From NCBI RefSeq assembly GCF_945605565.1, contig NZ_OX216966.1:186001-250000 (forward strand): a stretch of DNA of 64,000 nucleotides, in the 5' to 3' direction. Made by a program: the position numbers and the translations under genes. The DNA is from Paenibacillus dendritiformis (GTDB lineage: Bacteria; Bacillota; Bacilli; Paenibacillales; Paenibacillaceae). Positions 53,644 through 61,735 of the stretch are shown here, in pieces; the stretch's first letter is position 1; each line of letters starts with the position of its first letter. The notes beneath the pieces are model-generated. The model did no database searches, was not told where the DNA came from, and saw nothing but the letters and a program-made list of their open reading frames with translations.

Positions 53644-53852
53644 TCTTACAGGCCGGCTAACGCACATCGGCGTGCATCTCTTCCCCCAGGAGACGCAGCG
53701 CCGATTTTCCAACCACTTTTTATTTTTTTGTAATGTAACCCCTTTCAATTTTATACAAATGTAATGCTTCATTACTTATAATTCAAGTCAAGATAAACAC
53801 ATTGGCTTCTCTTTATAATGCCACACATCCCATTCTAGACGGGAGGGAGACA

Positions 53853-56453
53853 ATGAAAAAGGCTCGCTCCTTTAAAAAGGAACTCATTTATTCTTTTTTA
53901 ATCATTACCTTTTTTTCAACTGTTCTTCTGGGAAGCTTTCAAATTCACCAATTAATTTCATTGATTAAAGAAAATAAAAAAAGCCAGGCCCAAACGGCGC
54001 AATATCTTTCAGATTATATTAGCAGCTACATTGTCGAGCATAAAAAGGCAATCCAGACGCAAGCGATAAATTTAAAGGAGCTTTTTGCCAAAGGGGATGT
54101 TCAACGTATTCACGAGCATCTCAAACATATCAAAACGATTTACCCTGGCTTTGTCAATTTCTATGTAGGCGATCAAAATGGCCAATCCATCGTTTTCTAT
54201 CCCACAGTCAATACCGATGGGACAAAACGAGAAGATCTTAATTTTAGTGATCGTTCTTATTATACAGAATTGCTTAGCAAGAAAAGCACCGTCATCTCCC
54301 CGGTGTTTCAAGGCCGAGGCGGAACCGATAATTTATTAGTCACCATTGCGTCCCCCATTATGGATGATGCCGGAGAGATGACAGGTTATGTGCTTGGGGC
54401 TTTAGATCTGGATGCGTTAAGAAGGCATATTCAGAATTGGAGCATGAGCGAAGAAGACTATGCTGTCGTCATTGATCATGAAAAAAACGTCATCGTCCAT
54501 CCTGATGTTGATACGAGGAGGGAACTTGTTAACCTGTCGCAATCCCGGATTGTTCATCATATTGATGAACAGCATACAGTCGAAGGAAGCGGCTTTTTCA
54601 GTCTGGAAGACCCGCCCGAGGATGTCTATATTACGTATGAAAAAATTAAACCTCTTGATTGGATCGTATGGGTCGGAAAATCGACGGATGTACTCACAAA
54701 TATGTATAGAAATTCGATTTTGACCATCATCATCATTCTGTTTCTTACCACCATCACCATGGTTGGCGCAAGTCTTCTCTTGACCAATCGGTTGGAAAAA
54801 ACGATTCGACAGTTGCTTAACTATATTAAAGAATATACGGTCGGTTTTAAACAAAATCATATCAGAACAAAGAAAATCCAAGGTCCAAAAGAACTGGAAG
54901 AGCTGTTTTTTTATTTCAATCATATGATTGATGAAGTTGAGAAAAACAGAAAGGAATTAATGGAGTTAAATAAAGAGCTGGAAGGAAGAGTACAAGAAAG
55001 AACCGCTATTTTAAAAAATAAAAATTCAGAGCTTAAAGCGGTCAACAAATTAATCACTTCCGTGTCTTCCAATATGGATTTGGCTCAATTTATTCAACAC
55101 TGTTTGCAAGAAATTAAACCGTTTACGGACTATTCGATTCATGTTCTCTTCCATGATCTTGCCGTGACGAATGAGAAGATTCATACGAAGCAAAATGTAC
55201 TTGAATATCTCAACAAAAATATTGCAGGAGAGCTTCAGTATATCAAAATGATTCAACTCGAAGAAAAACATACCGGGTTTCTCGTCGTTGATCTTGCCTC
55301 TCAACAATACATTACGGGCAGCGAACAAGAGTTTCTGGATACGTTCTCCAATTCTATGGGAGTCATGCTGCAGAATAAGTTCCTATTTGAACAAATCCGC
55401 AATAAGAATGCGGTGTGGCTCGCTGTTCTGGAAAGTATGTCTGAGGGCTTAATGCTCGTAAATAATCAAAAAGAAGTCGAATATGTGAATGAATTTTTCC
55501 TGAATGTAGTTGCTAACGGAGAAGAGCATAAGGTACAAAATCTAAATGATGTTTACAAAAGATTTCTCGCCTTATTCGATGTCGACAAGGAAGAATTGTC
55601 CGCCTTCTTCACGGATGAAAATGCAGAACTAAAAATGAAGCATAAGCAAAAATCAAAGTACTATAGGCTCCATAAATTTTTGGTCACGTTAGATGATGAT
55701 ACGATTGGTGAAGGCCTATTGCTGCGTGATATAACGAAGGATGAGGAAATCGACGCATTAAAAAATAATTTAATCTCGTTAACTTCACATGAATTCAAAA
55801 CCCCGATCACGAATATTAAAGGAAGTATTGAAACCTTGCTCCGGCAAGAAGTAGAATGGGGACCGGAATTCCAGCAAGAGCTTCTGGAGGGGGTCCACGA
55901 AGATATTGACAGAATTCTGTGTTTGGTAAACGATTGGATGGATATTTCGAAAATTGAATCCGGAACCATGTACGTGGAAATGAATAAGATCCGTCCCGAT
56001 CAAGTAATTGCAAAATCGATGGAGCAGATTCCGTTGCCGCTTCGGCGAGATACAGCATTCCATTTCCATAATCAACTGGGGAATGACTTTGTTTTATATG
56101 CGGATAAGCTCCGTGTTCAACAGGTTCTTGTGAATTTATTTACAAATGCGCTTCGTTATAACGATGCCGCATTGAAAAAAATTGATGTCTCGTTAAATAT
56201 AGAGCAGGATTATATTACAATCTCGGTGTCCGATAATGGGATTGGAATCGCTGAAGATCAACTTGATAAAATTTTTAATCACTTTTACCAAGTAGATGCC
56301 ACAGCGGCCAGACGAACGGGGGGAACAGGCTTGGGACTTGCGATATGCGTTGGCATTATGGAAGCCCATGGAGGGAAAATCGAAGTAACAAGCAAGCCGG
56401 GAACAGGAAGTACCTTTACACTCTATTTTCCTATCAAGAAAGGGGAAGAATAG
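53853..56453 (+). CDS. Large membrane sensor histidine kinase (dCache, PAS, HisKA)
   Basis: An 866-residue sensor in an AT-rich segment. TM1 lies at residues ~10-30, followed by a dCache-like extracytoplasmic domain (GFVNFYVGDQNGQSIVFYPT, SPVFQGRGGTDNLLVTIASP, LDWIVWVGKSTDVL) to ~285, TM2 at ~290-312, a charged coiled coil (~370-410), a GAF-like region, a PAS-like segment (ESMSEGLMLVNNQKEVEYVN, ~530), HisKA (LTSHEFKTPITNIKG, ~645) and HATPase (NALRYND, VSDNGIGIAEDQ, GGTGLGLAIC). Homology supports the ATG at 53853 after GGGAGGGAG, not an in-frame start 51 nt earlier. The RR gene follows after 1 nt. Confidence 0.92.
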   Translation: MKKARSFKKELIYSFLIITFFSTVLLGSFQIHQLISLIKENKKSQAQTAQYLSDYISSYIVEHKKAIQTQAINLKELFAKGDVQRIHEHLKHIKTIYPGFVNFYVGDQNGQSIVFYPTVNTDGTKREDLNFSDRSYYTELLSKKSTVISPVFQGRGGTDNLLVTIASPIMDDAGEMTGYVLGALDLDALRRHIQNWSMSEEDYAVVIDHEKNVIVHPDVDTRRELVNLSQSRIVHHIDEQHTVEGSGFFSLEDPPEDVYITYEKIKPLDWIVWVGKSTDVLTNMYRNSILTIIIILFLTTITMVGASLLLTNRLEKTIRQLLNYIKEYTVGFKQNHIRTKKIQGPKELEELFFYFNHMIDEVEKNRKELMELNKELEGRVQERTAILKNKNSELKAVNKLITSVSSNMDLAQFIQHCLQEIKPFTDYSIHVLFHDLAVTNEKIHTKQNVLEYLNKNIAGELQYIKMIQLEEKHTGFLVVDLASQQYITGSEQEFLDTFSNSMGVMLQNKFLFEQIRNKNAVWLAVLESMSEGLMLVNNQKEVEYVNEFFLNVVANGEEHKVQNLNDVYKRFLALFDVDKEELSAFFTDENAELKMKHKQKSKYYRLHKFLVTLDDDTIGEGLLLRDITKDEEIDALKNNLISLTSHEFKTPITNIKGSIETLLRQEVEWGPEFQQELLEGVHEDIDRILCLVNDWMDISKIESGTMYVEMNKIRPDQVIAKSMEQIPLPLRRDTAFHFHNQLGNDFVLYADKLRVQQVLVNLFTNALRYNDAALKKIDVSLNIEQDYITISVSDNGIGIAEDQLDKIFNHFYQVDATAARRTGGTGLGLAICVGIMEAHGGKIEVTSKPGTGSTFTLYFPIKKGEE

Positions 56454-56454
56454 G

Positions 56455-57171
56455 ATGAAAAAGCAAAAGATTTGCATTGTTGATGATGAACCCAAAATTC
56501 TGCGCTTTGTGTCTGCAAACCTCAAATCAATCGGATATGAAGTAACAACAGCGGGCTCAGGCGAAGAGCTGTTTGCCAATTTTGATCTTGTATCGCCTGA
56601 TTTAATTTTGCTTGATATTATGATGCCGGGACAAGACGGTTTCCAGGTACTAGAAAAAATACGCAAATTCTCTAATGTTCCTGTCATTATGCTAACGGCA
56701 AGAGGCAATGCCCAAGATAAAGTGCAAGGATTGAATTTTGGCGCGGATGACTATTTAACAAAGCCATTTTCATTGGATGAACTATTTGCCAGAGTGAACG
56801 CCGTGTTGAGAAGAAGCCAATTTAATGGCGCCAAAGCCTATATGGTGAATACGCCAATCATTCGAACCGGAGAACTCGTCATCGACCTGGGCAGCAGAAG
56901 ATGCTGGATTCATAAGGAAGAGCTTAACCTTACGCACACGGAATATTCCGTAATGGAAATATTATCGCTCCATTTAGATAAAGTCGTACAGCATGAGACC
57001 TTATTATCCGAGGTATGGGGAGCGCAATATCGGGATGAGGTGGAATATTTACGTGTTAGTATTGCAAGAATCCGGCGCAAATTAAAAAATCTCTTAAACC
57101 ATAAAGAAGAATATATTGTTACTTACTCCGGCATTGGATATATGCTGAAAAGCATTCCGATTTCGGAATAA
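56455..57171 (+). CDS. OmpR-family response regulator
   Basis: A 238-residue regulator. The receiver has CIVDDEPKILRF, the acceptor Asp in LILLDIMMPGQDGF and YLTKPFSLDEL; the winged-helix domain spans ~130-235 (LNLTHTEYSVMEILSLHLDK ... VEYLRVSIARIRRKL, YIVTYSGIGYML). Its start is 1 nt after the kinase stop codon, and a perfect terminator follows. Like the kinase and the following MFS gene it is AT-rich. It probably activates the MFS transporter downstream, by analogy with sensor-transporter clusters such as UhpAB-UhpT. Confidence 0.93.
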   Translation: MKKQKICIVDDEPKILRFVSANLKSIGYEVTTAGSGEELFANFDLVSPDLILLDIMMPGQDGFQVLEKIRKFSNVPVIMLTARGNAQDKVQGLNFGADDYLTKPFSLDELFARVNAVLRRSQFNGAKAYMVNTPIIRTGELVIDLGSRRCWIHKEELNLTHTEYSVMEILSLHLDKVVQHETLLSEVWGAQYRDEVEYLRVSIARIRRKLKNLLNHKEEYIVTYSGIGYMLKSIPISE

Positions 57172-57177
57172 AATTTT

Positions 57178-57212
57178 CCTGTATTGCAAATTTTGCAATA
57201 CAGGATTTTTTT
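57178..57212 (+). terminator. Rho-independent terminator of the two-component operon
   Basis: CCTGTATTGCAAA and TTTGCAATACAGG form a 13-bp stem-like palindrome followed by ATTTTTTT, 7 nt after the stop codon. Confidence 0.93.
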
Positions 57213-57277
57213 GTTATGGAGCTTATTTTCCTCTCCTCATGTTTATTTTTTCTTTCTCATTTTTAATGTTTATGCAA

Positions 57278-57291
57278 TGAAAGCACTTACA
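57278..57291 (+). promoter_or_regulatory. cre-like site upstream of the MFS transporter
   Basis: TGAAAGCACTTACA differs from the classical cre pattern TGWAARCGYTWNCA at one central position (CG to CA). It lies 89 bp upstream of the MFS start. CcpA control would fit a transporter for a carbon source. Confidence 0.55.
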
Positions 57292-57379
57292 TTTTTATTC
57301 GACTGTTATGCCGCTTATCTTATAGTTTTATTGAACGGTCACCGAGATAGTACAAATCTACAATCAGGAGGAAATCAAG

Positions 57380-58618
57380 ATGGACAATCATGATGCCGCA
57401 GCAAAGGGCCTAATTCCCTACTGGGTCAAAATTACAATTGTTTTCTTTTTAGGCTGGATTGCCATTTACGCCACCCGCTCCGTGCTCAATCCGGTCATGG
57501 ACAATATCCAAGCGGAATTTGGCTTATCGGCTTCTCAATTAGGTTTAATCAGCAGTATTTTCTTCATTGGTTACGCAGGACTCAACGTGCCGTCCGGAAT
57601 ATTAGGCGATAAAATCGGCAAGAAAAAAGTGCTTGTTCCCGGTGTGATTCTATTCGGGATCTTCGCGGCCGTAACCGGTATGATGCCCACATTTGCACTT
57701 TTCATGGTAACATGGCTCTTTGTCGGCATATTTCAAGGTTTTTACTACGGACCTCAGTACGGACTATCCTCAGAAGCGATTCCCAAAAAACATATTACCG
57801 TAGGCAGCGCAATTATTAATAGCGGGATGGCATTCGGGCTTTCCCTTGGCTACTTCATTTCCAGCTACACGGTCGGTACGTTAGGGATGAGTTGGAGAGC
57901 CCCCTTCTATATTATTGCCGTTCCTGTTGTTCTGATCGGTATCGCGATGTGGATCGTGATTAAAGACAAACCAAAAGCTAAAGGACAAGGAACAGATGGA
58001 AAAGCTCCTCAAAAGCTTAAAGTCAAAGAACTATTTAGCAAAAACCTGATTTTTGCGTACATTACGATTTTTTGTGCGATATATGCCTTCTTCGTCGTCG
58101 TCACCTGGATCCCGTATTATTTACAGCATGCCCGCGGCATTGAAGGTACCGAAGTCGCCGTTGTCTCTTCACTCGTTCCATGGGCCGCCATTCCCGGTTC
58201 CCTCTTGTTTAGCTGGATTGCGGATAAAATGGGGACGCGCCGTCCCGTATTGTTAGTCATGCTTCCCCTTTCCATTATCGCGATTATTTCCATTGTTGCC
58301 TTCGATAATATGTGGGTTTTATATATGGCATTGATCGGTTACGGGATTTTCGGAAAAATCAGTACAAACCCTGTTCTTGTTGCCGTTGTTGCAGATAATG
58401 CACCTAAGCATGCATTAAGCACCGCATTTGGTCTCTACAATTTCATCGGTATGTGCGGCTCCATTTTGGCACCTTATATTACCGGCTTCCTTACCGACGT
58501 AACCGGCTCGCTGAATGCCGGATTCTATTTCGCCGGTTTCCTTCTCGTCATCGGCACCGTGTCCGTACTCTTTATCAAGGAAGATAAAAAACGGAATCTG
58601 GAAGCTCTCTCGAATTAA
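57380..58618 (+). CDS. MFS transporter, probably organic phosphate/anion or sugar-acid type
   Basis: A 412-residue transporter with twelve predicted helices. GWIAIYATRSVLNPVMDNIQ near residue 20-40 and NVPSGILGDKIGKKKVL near 75-90 (with the loop 2-3 GD-K-GKKK motif) are typical of the ACS/GlpT-UhpT side of the superfamily, although the exact substrate is not readable. AGGAGG precedes the ATG. It follows a two-component system with a Cache sensor and has a cre-like site, consistent with inducible uptake of a carbon source. Confidence 0.88.
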   Translation: MDNHDAAAKGLIPYWVKITIVFFLGWIAIYATRSVLNPVMDNIQAEFGLSASQLGLISSIFFIGYAGLNVPSGILGDKIGKKKVLVPGVILFGIFAAVTGMMPTFALFMVTWLFVGIFQGFYYGPQYGLSSEAIPKKHITVGSAIINSGMAFGLSLGYFISSYTVGTLGMSWRAPFYIIAVPVVLIGIAMWIVIKDKPKAKGQGTDGKAPQKLKVKELFSKNLIFAYITIFCAIYAFFVVVTWIPYYLQHARGIEGTEVAVVSSLVPWAAIPGSLLFSWIADKMGTRRPVLLVMLPLSIIAIISIVAFDNMWVLYMALIGYGIFGKISTNPVLVAVVADNAPKHALSTAFGLYNFIGMCGSILAPYITGFLTDVTGSLNAGFYFAGFLLVIGTVSVLFIKEDKKRNLEALSN

Positions 58619-58721
58619 GAGAGCCGTAATCTTCGTGTGAAGCCGTATCATCTCGAAGAGACAAAAAAACTGACCACTGCAATAGAAAAAAACTAGATAC
58701 AAATTAAGGAATGACCTGAAT

Positions 58722-58759
58722 AGAGGTGTTCGTAAAAATGACGGACAACCTCTTTTTTT
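58722..58759 (+). terminator. Rho-independent terminator of the MFS gene
   Basis: AGAGGTGTTCGT and ACGGACAACCTCT form a stem with one bulge, followed by TTTTTTTA, about 105 bp after the stop codon. Confidence 0.85.
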
Positions 58760-58879
58760 ATCTCCGTTAGGTTGTAAATTTCTAAGAGTCATCTCCCTAT
58801 ATAGTGAGCAGGGAAAAATTCATCGCGATGGAAATAAATTTCTCGGTTCACAATGAAATCAATGAGGAGGAATGTAACA

Positions 58880-59332
58880 ATGGATGCCAGAGAATATGTA
58901 CAAGAAGTTGAATTGAATCTGCGGACGATTTCAGATCTCCAGGAAGCGCAGCAGATTATCCTTGATAATGTCGAGAGACGTCTTGATGTGTCAGATTGGG
59001 CAGGGTATTTGGGTAATGCTGCCACAGTAGTAGGGCTCATCACTGCCTTCTCCAAGCATTCCGTATGGGGATTGGCGACAGGTCTGGTAGGTTTGTTCAC
59101 ATCGTTGCTGCCAAATGAAAAAGAGCGCCTTAGGGTACATCTTCAAAATGGAATCAACTATCTGGGTACACTCCAACGTTATCTGATTCAAAATCAAGAA
59201 TATGATGCGCTTAAAGCGAAACTTCCGTTTTTAGAGTATCGCAATGTTGATGGGACTACTCGATTTGTTATGGGAGAAGGCTACATCACCGGGGTTCGTT
59301 ATCGTGGAGGCGGCTGGAATACTGACCATTAG
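58880..59332 (+). CDS. Small hypothetical membrane-associated protein
   Basis: A 150-residue protein of no recognised family. Residues 1-40 are charged and helical (MDAREYVQEVELNLRTISDL); ~41-80 form a hydrophobic, Gly-rich stretch (YLGNAATVVGLITAF, LATGLVGLFTSLL) that could be one or two membrane helices; the rest is a soluble tail ending GVRYRGGGWNTDH. The ATG at 58880 follows AGGAGG by 9 nt; an in-frame ATG 27 nt earlier lacks one. It stands alone in the AT-rich segment. Its role is unknown. Confidence 0.6.
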   Translation: MDAREYVQEVELNLRTISDLQEAQQIILDNVERRLDVSDWAGYLGNAATVVGLITAFSKHSVWGLATGLVGLFTSLLPNEKERLRVHLQNGINYLGTLQRYLIQNQEYDALKAKLPFLEYRNVDGTTRFVMGEGYITGVRYRGGGWNTDH

Positions 59333-59340
59333 TTCCTGAA

Positions 59341-59375
59341 AAAACAAGGGATAGCTTGACGCTAACCCTTGTTTT
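59341..59375. terminator. Bidirectional terminator between convergent genes
   Basis: AACAAGGGATAGC and GCTAACCCTTGTT are complementary with one mismatch, flanked by A and T runs on both sides. It serves both the 58880 gene and the convergent 59362 gene, whose stop codon lies inside it. Confidence 0.85.
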
Positions 59376-59907
59376 CTTTATCTTGCAACTTTTTCTGGAT
59401 AGTTTGCTCAAGAAACTTTAATGTATCGAGTACGGATTCATCTGAAATGGTGTAAAATTTCTCGGGTTCATAAGATTTGCTTATTGCAATCGTTCCATTT
59501 TTTGAAATTCTGAGAGACCTAATGATCTTGGTTACTCCATTTATTTCGCCGTCAATAAAAATCTGGTACATTGTATCCCATGATTTGGAAGAATGGATAC
59601 CCCTTACTTGTATTTCAGAAAGAGATGTTATGAATAATTTTATTTCCTGTTCGTCTTTTAAAAAAACAAATCCCGATTCATTTTTCGTATCGTCTTCGGT
59701 TTTCCTTATTGAAATCGATTTGATTTCTTTTTCTTTCAAATGTTCTTGAAGTACATCCTGGAATGAAAAGGATTTCGCATTCAGAACATAATCATAAAAG
59801 TAGGGATAACCGTATATCCCTAGATTAATAAGGGCAATGACAAGCACAATCGCAGAAAGAACGGGGCGATGTTTTTTTTCCACTCTATCCCTCCTGTTTA
59901 ATGGCAA
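59362..59907 (-). CDS. Hypothetical membrane-anchored protein
   Basis: A 181-residue protein with one N-terminal transmembrane helix (residues ~17-38, VLSAIVLVIALINLGIYGYP) after a positively charged segment, so the C-terminal ~140 residues are probably outside the cytoplasm. That part is Lys/Glu/Ser-rich with alternating strands (ESGFVFLKDEQEIKLFITSL, DTMYQIFIDGEINGVTKIIR). No family was recognised. It is AT-rich like the preceding genes, with a GGAGGG ribosome binding site. Confidence 0.65.
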   Translation of the reverse strand: MPLNRRDRVEKKHRPVLSAIVLVIALINLGIYGYPYFYDYVLNAKSFSFQDVLQEHLKEKEIKSISIRKTEDDTKNESGFVFLKDEQEIKLFITSLSEIQVRGIHSSKSWDTMYQIFIDGEINGVTKIIRSLRISKNGTIAISKSYEPEKFYTISDESVLDTLKFLEQTIQKKLQDKENKG

Positions 59908-60305
59908 ATGTACATTACATATACTTTACCAGAAAATCTAAATTAAAGAACCACAAAATCGGATTGTCAGGAAGGGGTGGAAGCACATATATGAAAAATC
60001 CCGGATTTAGAGAAATAGTCCGGCCGCGAGCTGTGATCAGAAGGAAGCCCGTGCAAAAATCCAACCTTTGAGAAGCACGAACTCAGGGCGGGGCCTTTGT
60101 ATAGAGGCGAGTCTCCAAGACAAGACAAAGCCCCATATAGCCTAGGAATACAGCAGTAAATGGGGCGGGGTACGAGACTGTATCTCCTGTAGAGATGCAG
60201 CCCGGATTCAGTTAGGCATCAGCTTATGCGAAAGATGGAGAGAGGGACACGAGCCCATTTTCACGAACGTACATCGGCCATTCAACCAACTTTTCGCCTT
60301 GGAGG
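59908..60305. other. Non-coding segment with strong hairpins, unassigned
   Basis: A gene-free 398-bp stretch. GGGGCCTTTGT (60095-60105) and ACAAAGCCCC (60124-60133) form a strong hairpin. GAGACTGTATCTCC/TGTAGAGATGCAG (60173-60202) forms another. A short frame reading VRPRAVIRRKPVQKSNL (60018-60071) ends just before these structures. It may be the degraded right end of a mobile element or a structured RNA; no transposase is present. Confidence 0.3.
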
Positions 60306-60674
60306 CTATCTGACATTTTTCCATACATTGATTGCAAACGCCAGGACCCCCAGCACGGAAATGATTCCCCCGCCGATCAGCAAGGCCGTCGCGGCGTCCA
60401 CGCCATTGGCCGCCATGGCCAGGCCGGCCAGAAAAATCGGCAAACCGATATTGTGAAGCCAAAAATGTACCGTCCCGAGCGTGCTGTCGCCGGCTTGCGG
60501 GAAGCGCGCATAAATCAATCCGCTGATCGCCAGCGACACCCAGCCCAGCAGATTCAGGTGCGCATGCAGCGACGTATATTGGAACTGATTGGTCGCTCCG
60601 GCGATCAATCCGGCCAATACCCCCGCCACAAAGTAAAATGCCGCTACCTTAATGAAGCGGACACCGACCGTCAT
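60306..60674 (-). CDS. Small haem-copper-oxidase subunit I-like membrane protein
   Basis: A 122-residue protein with four predicted helices. It contains SLHAHLNLLGWVSLAISGLI (residues 34-53) and VHFWLHNIGLPIFL (~70-83): His-rich helix ends that resemble two of the helices of cbb3/NorB-type oxidase subunit I. It is too short to be an oxidase and belongs to a family of short relatives of unknown role. The ATG at 60672-60674 follows GGGGGG; the open frame extends 45 codons further upstream without homology. Confidence 0.75.
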   Translation of the reverse strand: MTVGVRFIKVAAFYFVAGVLAGLIAGATNQFQYTSLHAHLNLLGWVSLAISGLIYARFPQAGDSTLGTVHFWLHNIGLPIFLAGLAMAANGVDAATALLIGGGIISVLGVLAFAINVWKNVR

Positions 60675-61044
60675 CCTATTCCCCCCATCCTGCATCAAAT
60701 TGGTTATACATATGAACGGCGGGACTTGGTTATGACGAGCGTCGGACCAATCCTGCAAGAGTGCAGGATTTTTGCCGGTTTTCGCTCGTTGAAAGGGGAA
60801 TTGCTGCATTCATACATCAATTTCGTCCGTTCCAGCTTCCAATAGGGATAATATGAGGAAAATGATGCCGTTTTGCAGGAATGGTCCGGAATGGCCCCCT
60901 CAAGGAAAGCAAAGCTGCATATTTGCAGGATTTATTGCTGTTAACCATCAACCTTATTAACTAATAATGAGATTAAATACCAGATAACGGAGCTACAACC
61001 TGCTCTATCCACCACCCGCTGCAAGGAGCGCTTCACCCCAACGG
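60675..61044. repeat. Intergenic region with dispersed TGCAGGA-type units
   Basis: Contains several members of the ~50-bp repeat family: ATCCTGCAAGAGTGCAGGAT near 60751, GGAATTGCTGCATTCAT near 60798, GCCGTTTTGCAGGAATG near 60868 and GCATATTTGCAGGATTTATT near 60916. No gene is evident. Confidence 0.5.
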
Positions 61045-61073
61045 CAAAAACCGGGTCCCTCAGGAACCCGGTT
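61045..61073 (-). terminator. Terminator of the DsrE/YedF-like gene
   Basis: On the minus strand AACCGGGT and ACCCGGTT form a perfect 8-bp stem with a 9-nt loop followed by TTTTTG, about 90 bp downstream of the stop codon. Confidence 0.8.
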
Positions 61074-61164
61074 CAAGCAACGGCTGCAACCAGCAGTACG
61101 TTGCACAGTGCAGCCGCTTCGCGCTATTCATGTCTGGTCCAGCATAACGATGCTCGCGGCAAAA

Positions 61165-61503
61165 TTAGCCTAACGTCAGTACTTCATACCGGGAGGCCAG
61201 CTGGACGAACTCGCCCATGCTTGAGATCTCCCCCGCCTCCAGTTCGTCCGCGATGCCGTAATGATCTACGCATGTCTTGCAGGCGAGCACCGGCACGCCC
61301 GCCTTGGCCAGATCGGCCAGCTGCAGCGAGGCCATGGACTTGGAGGTCAGCGCCAGCACCCCCCGATTCATGCAAAATATCGCGGCCGGAAGCTCTTCCT
61401 GCTGCTTCAGCAGCGTCAGGAAGGTCTCCAGCACAGACGGGCCCAGCCCGTTCTCTTCGGCGCCGATACGATCCGACGTCAATAGAATGACTTTGTTTTT
61501 CAT
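61165..61503 (-). CDS. DsrE/YedF C-terminal-like sulfurtransferase-type protein
   Basis: A 112-residue DsrE-fold protein resembling the C-terminal half of YedF selenium-metabolism proteins: VILLTSDRIGAEENGLGPSV, IFCMNRGVLAL and VPVLACKTCVDHYGI near residue 75 with two cysteines. YedF proteins usually have an N-terminal TusA-like domain that is absent here. The ATG at 61501-61503 is preferred over an in-frame GTG 9 nt upstream that overlaps the GGAAAGGGTGG ribosome binding site. It follows glnS by 232 bp on the same strand. The biochemical role is unproven. Confidence 0.78.
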   Translation of the reverse strand: MKNKVILLTSDRIGAEENGLGPSVLETFLTLLKQQEELPAAIFCMNRGVLALTSKSMASLQLADLAKAGVPVLACKTCVDHYGIADELEAGEISSMGEFVQLASRYEVLTLG

Positions 61504-61735
61504 GAGAGCCACCCTTTCCTCAGCATGTATCCTTCGACTCTTAGATGGGCACCGCCAGCGCTCCCGCCATTTCGCTTCCGCAGCGAGTTGCGCGGTTCCG
61601 GGGCACTGCCTCAGCAGTTCCCAACCCTGACTTGGCAGTACAGAGTCACTGTATCAGCAGCCCGAATCTCCCCAGCGGCTCGAGCCACTGCCTCAGCAGT
61701 TCCAATGACTCTTAGGCGGCTCATCCCGTTCGAAA
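61504..61735 (-). other. Leader with two copies of an ACTGC-TGAG-GCAGT stem-loop
   Basis: The 232 bp between glnS and the DsrE-like gene contain CACTGCCTCAGCAGTTCC twice (61601-61618 and 61686-61703), each able to form an ACTGC/GCAGT hairpin, and GACTCTTAG twice (61536-61544 and 61706-61714). The repeats are direct and ~85 and ~170 bp apart. Function unknown; a structured leader RNA or repeated operator are possibilities. Confidence 0.4.

Noticed and set aside
60018..60071. Possible C-terminal remnant of an IS605-type TnpB (…RKPVQKSNL)
   Set aside because: Only ~17 codons and no diagnostic residues. Mentioned as a possibility, not annotated as a transposase.
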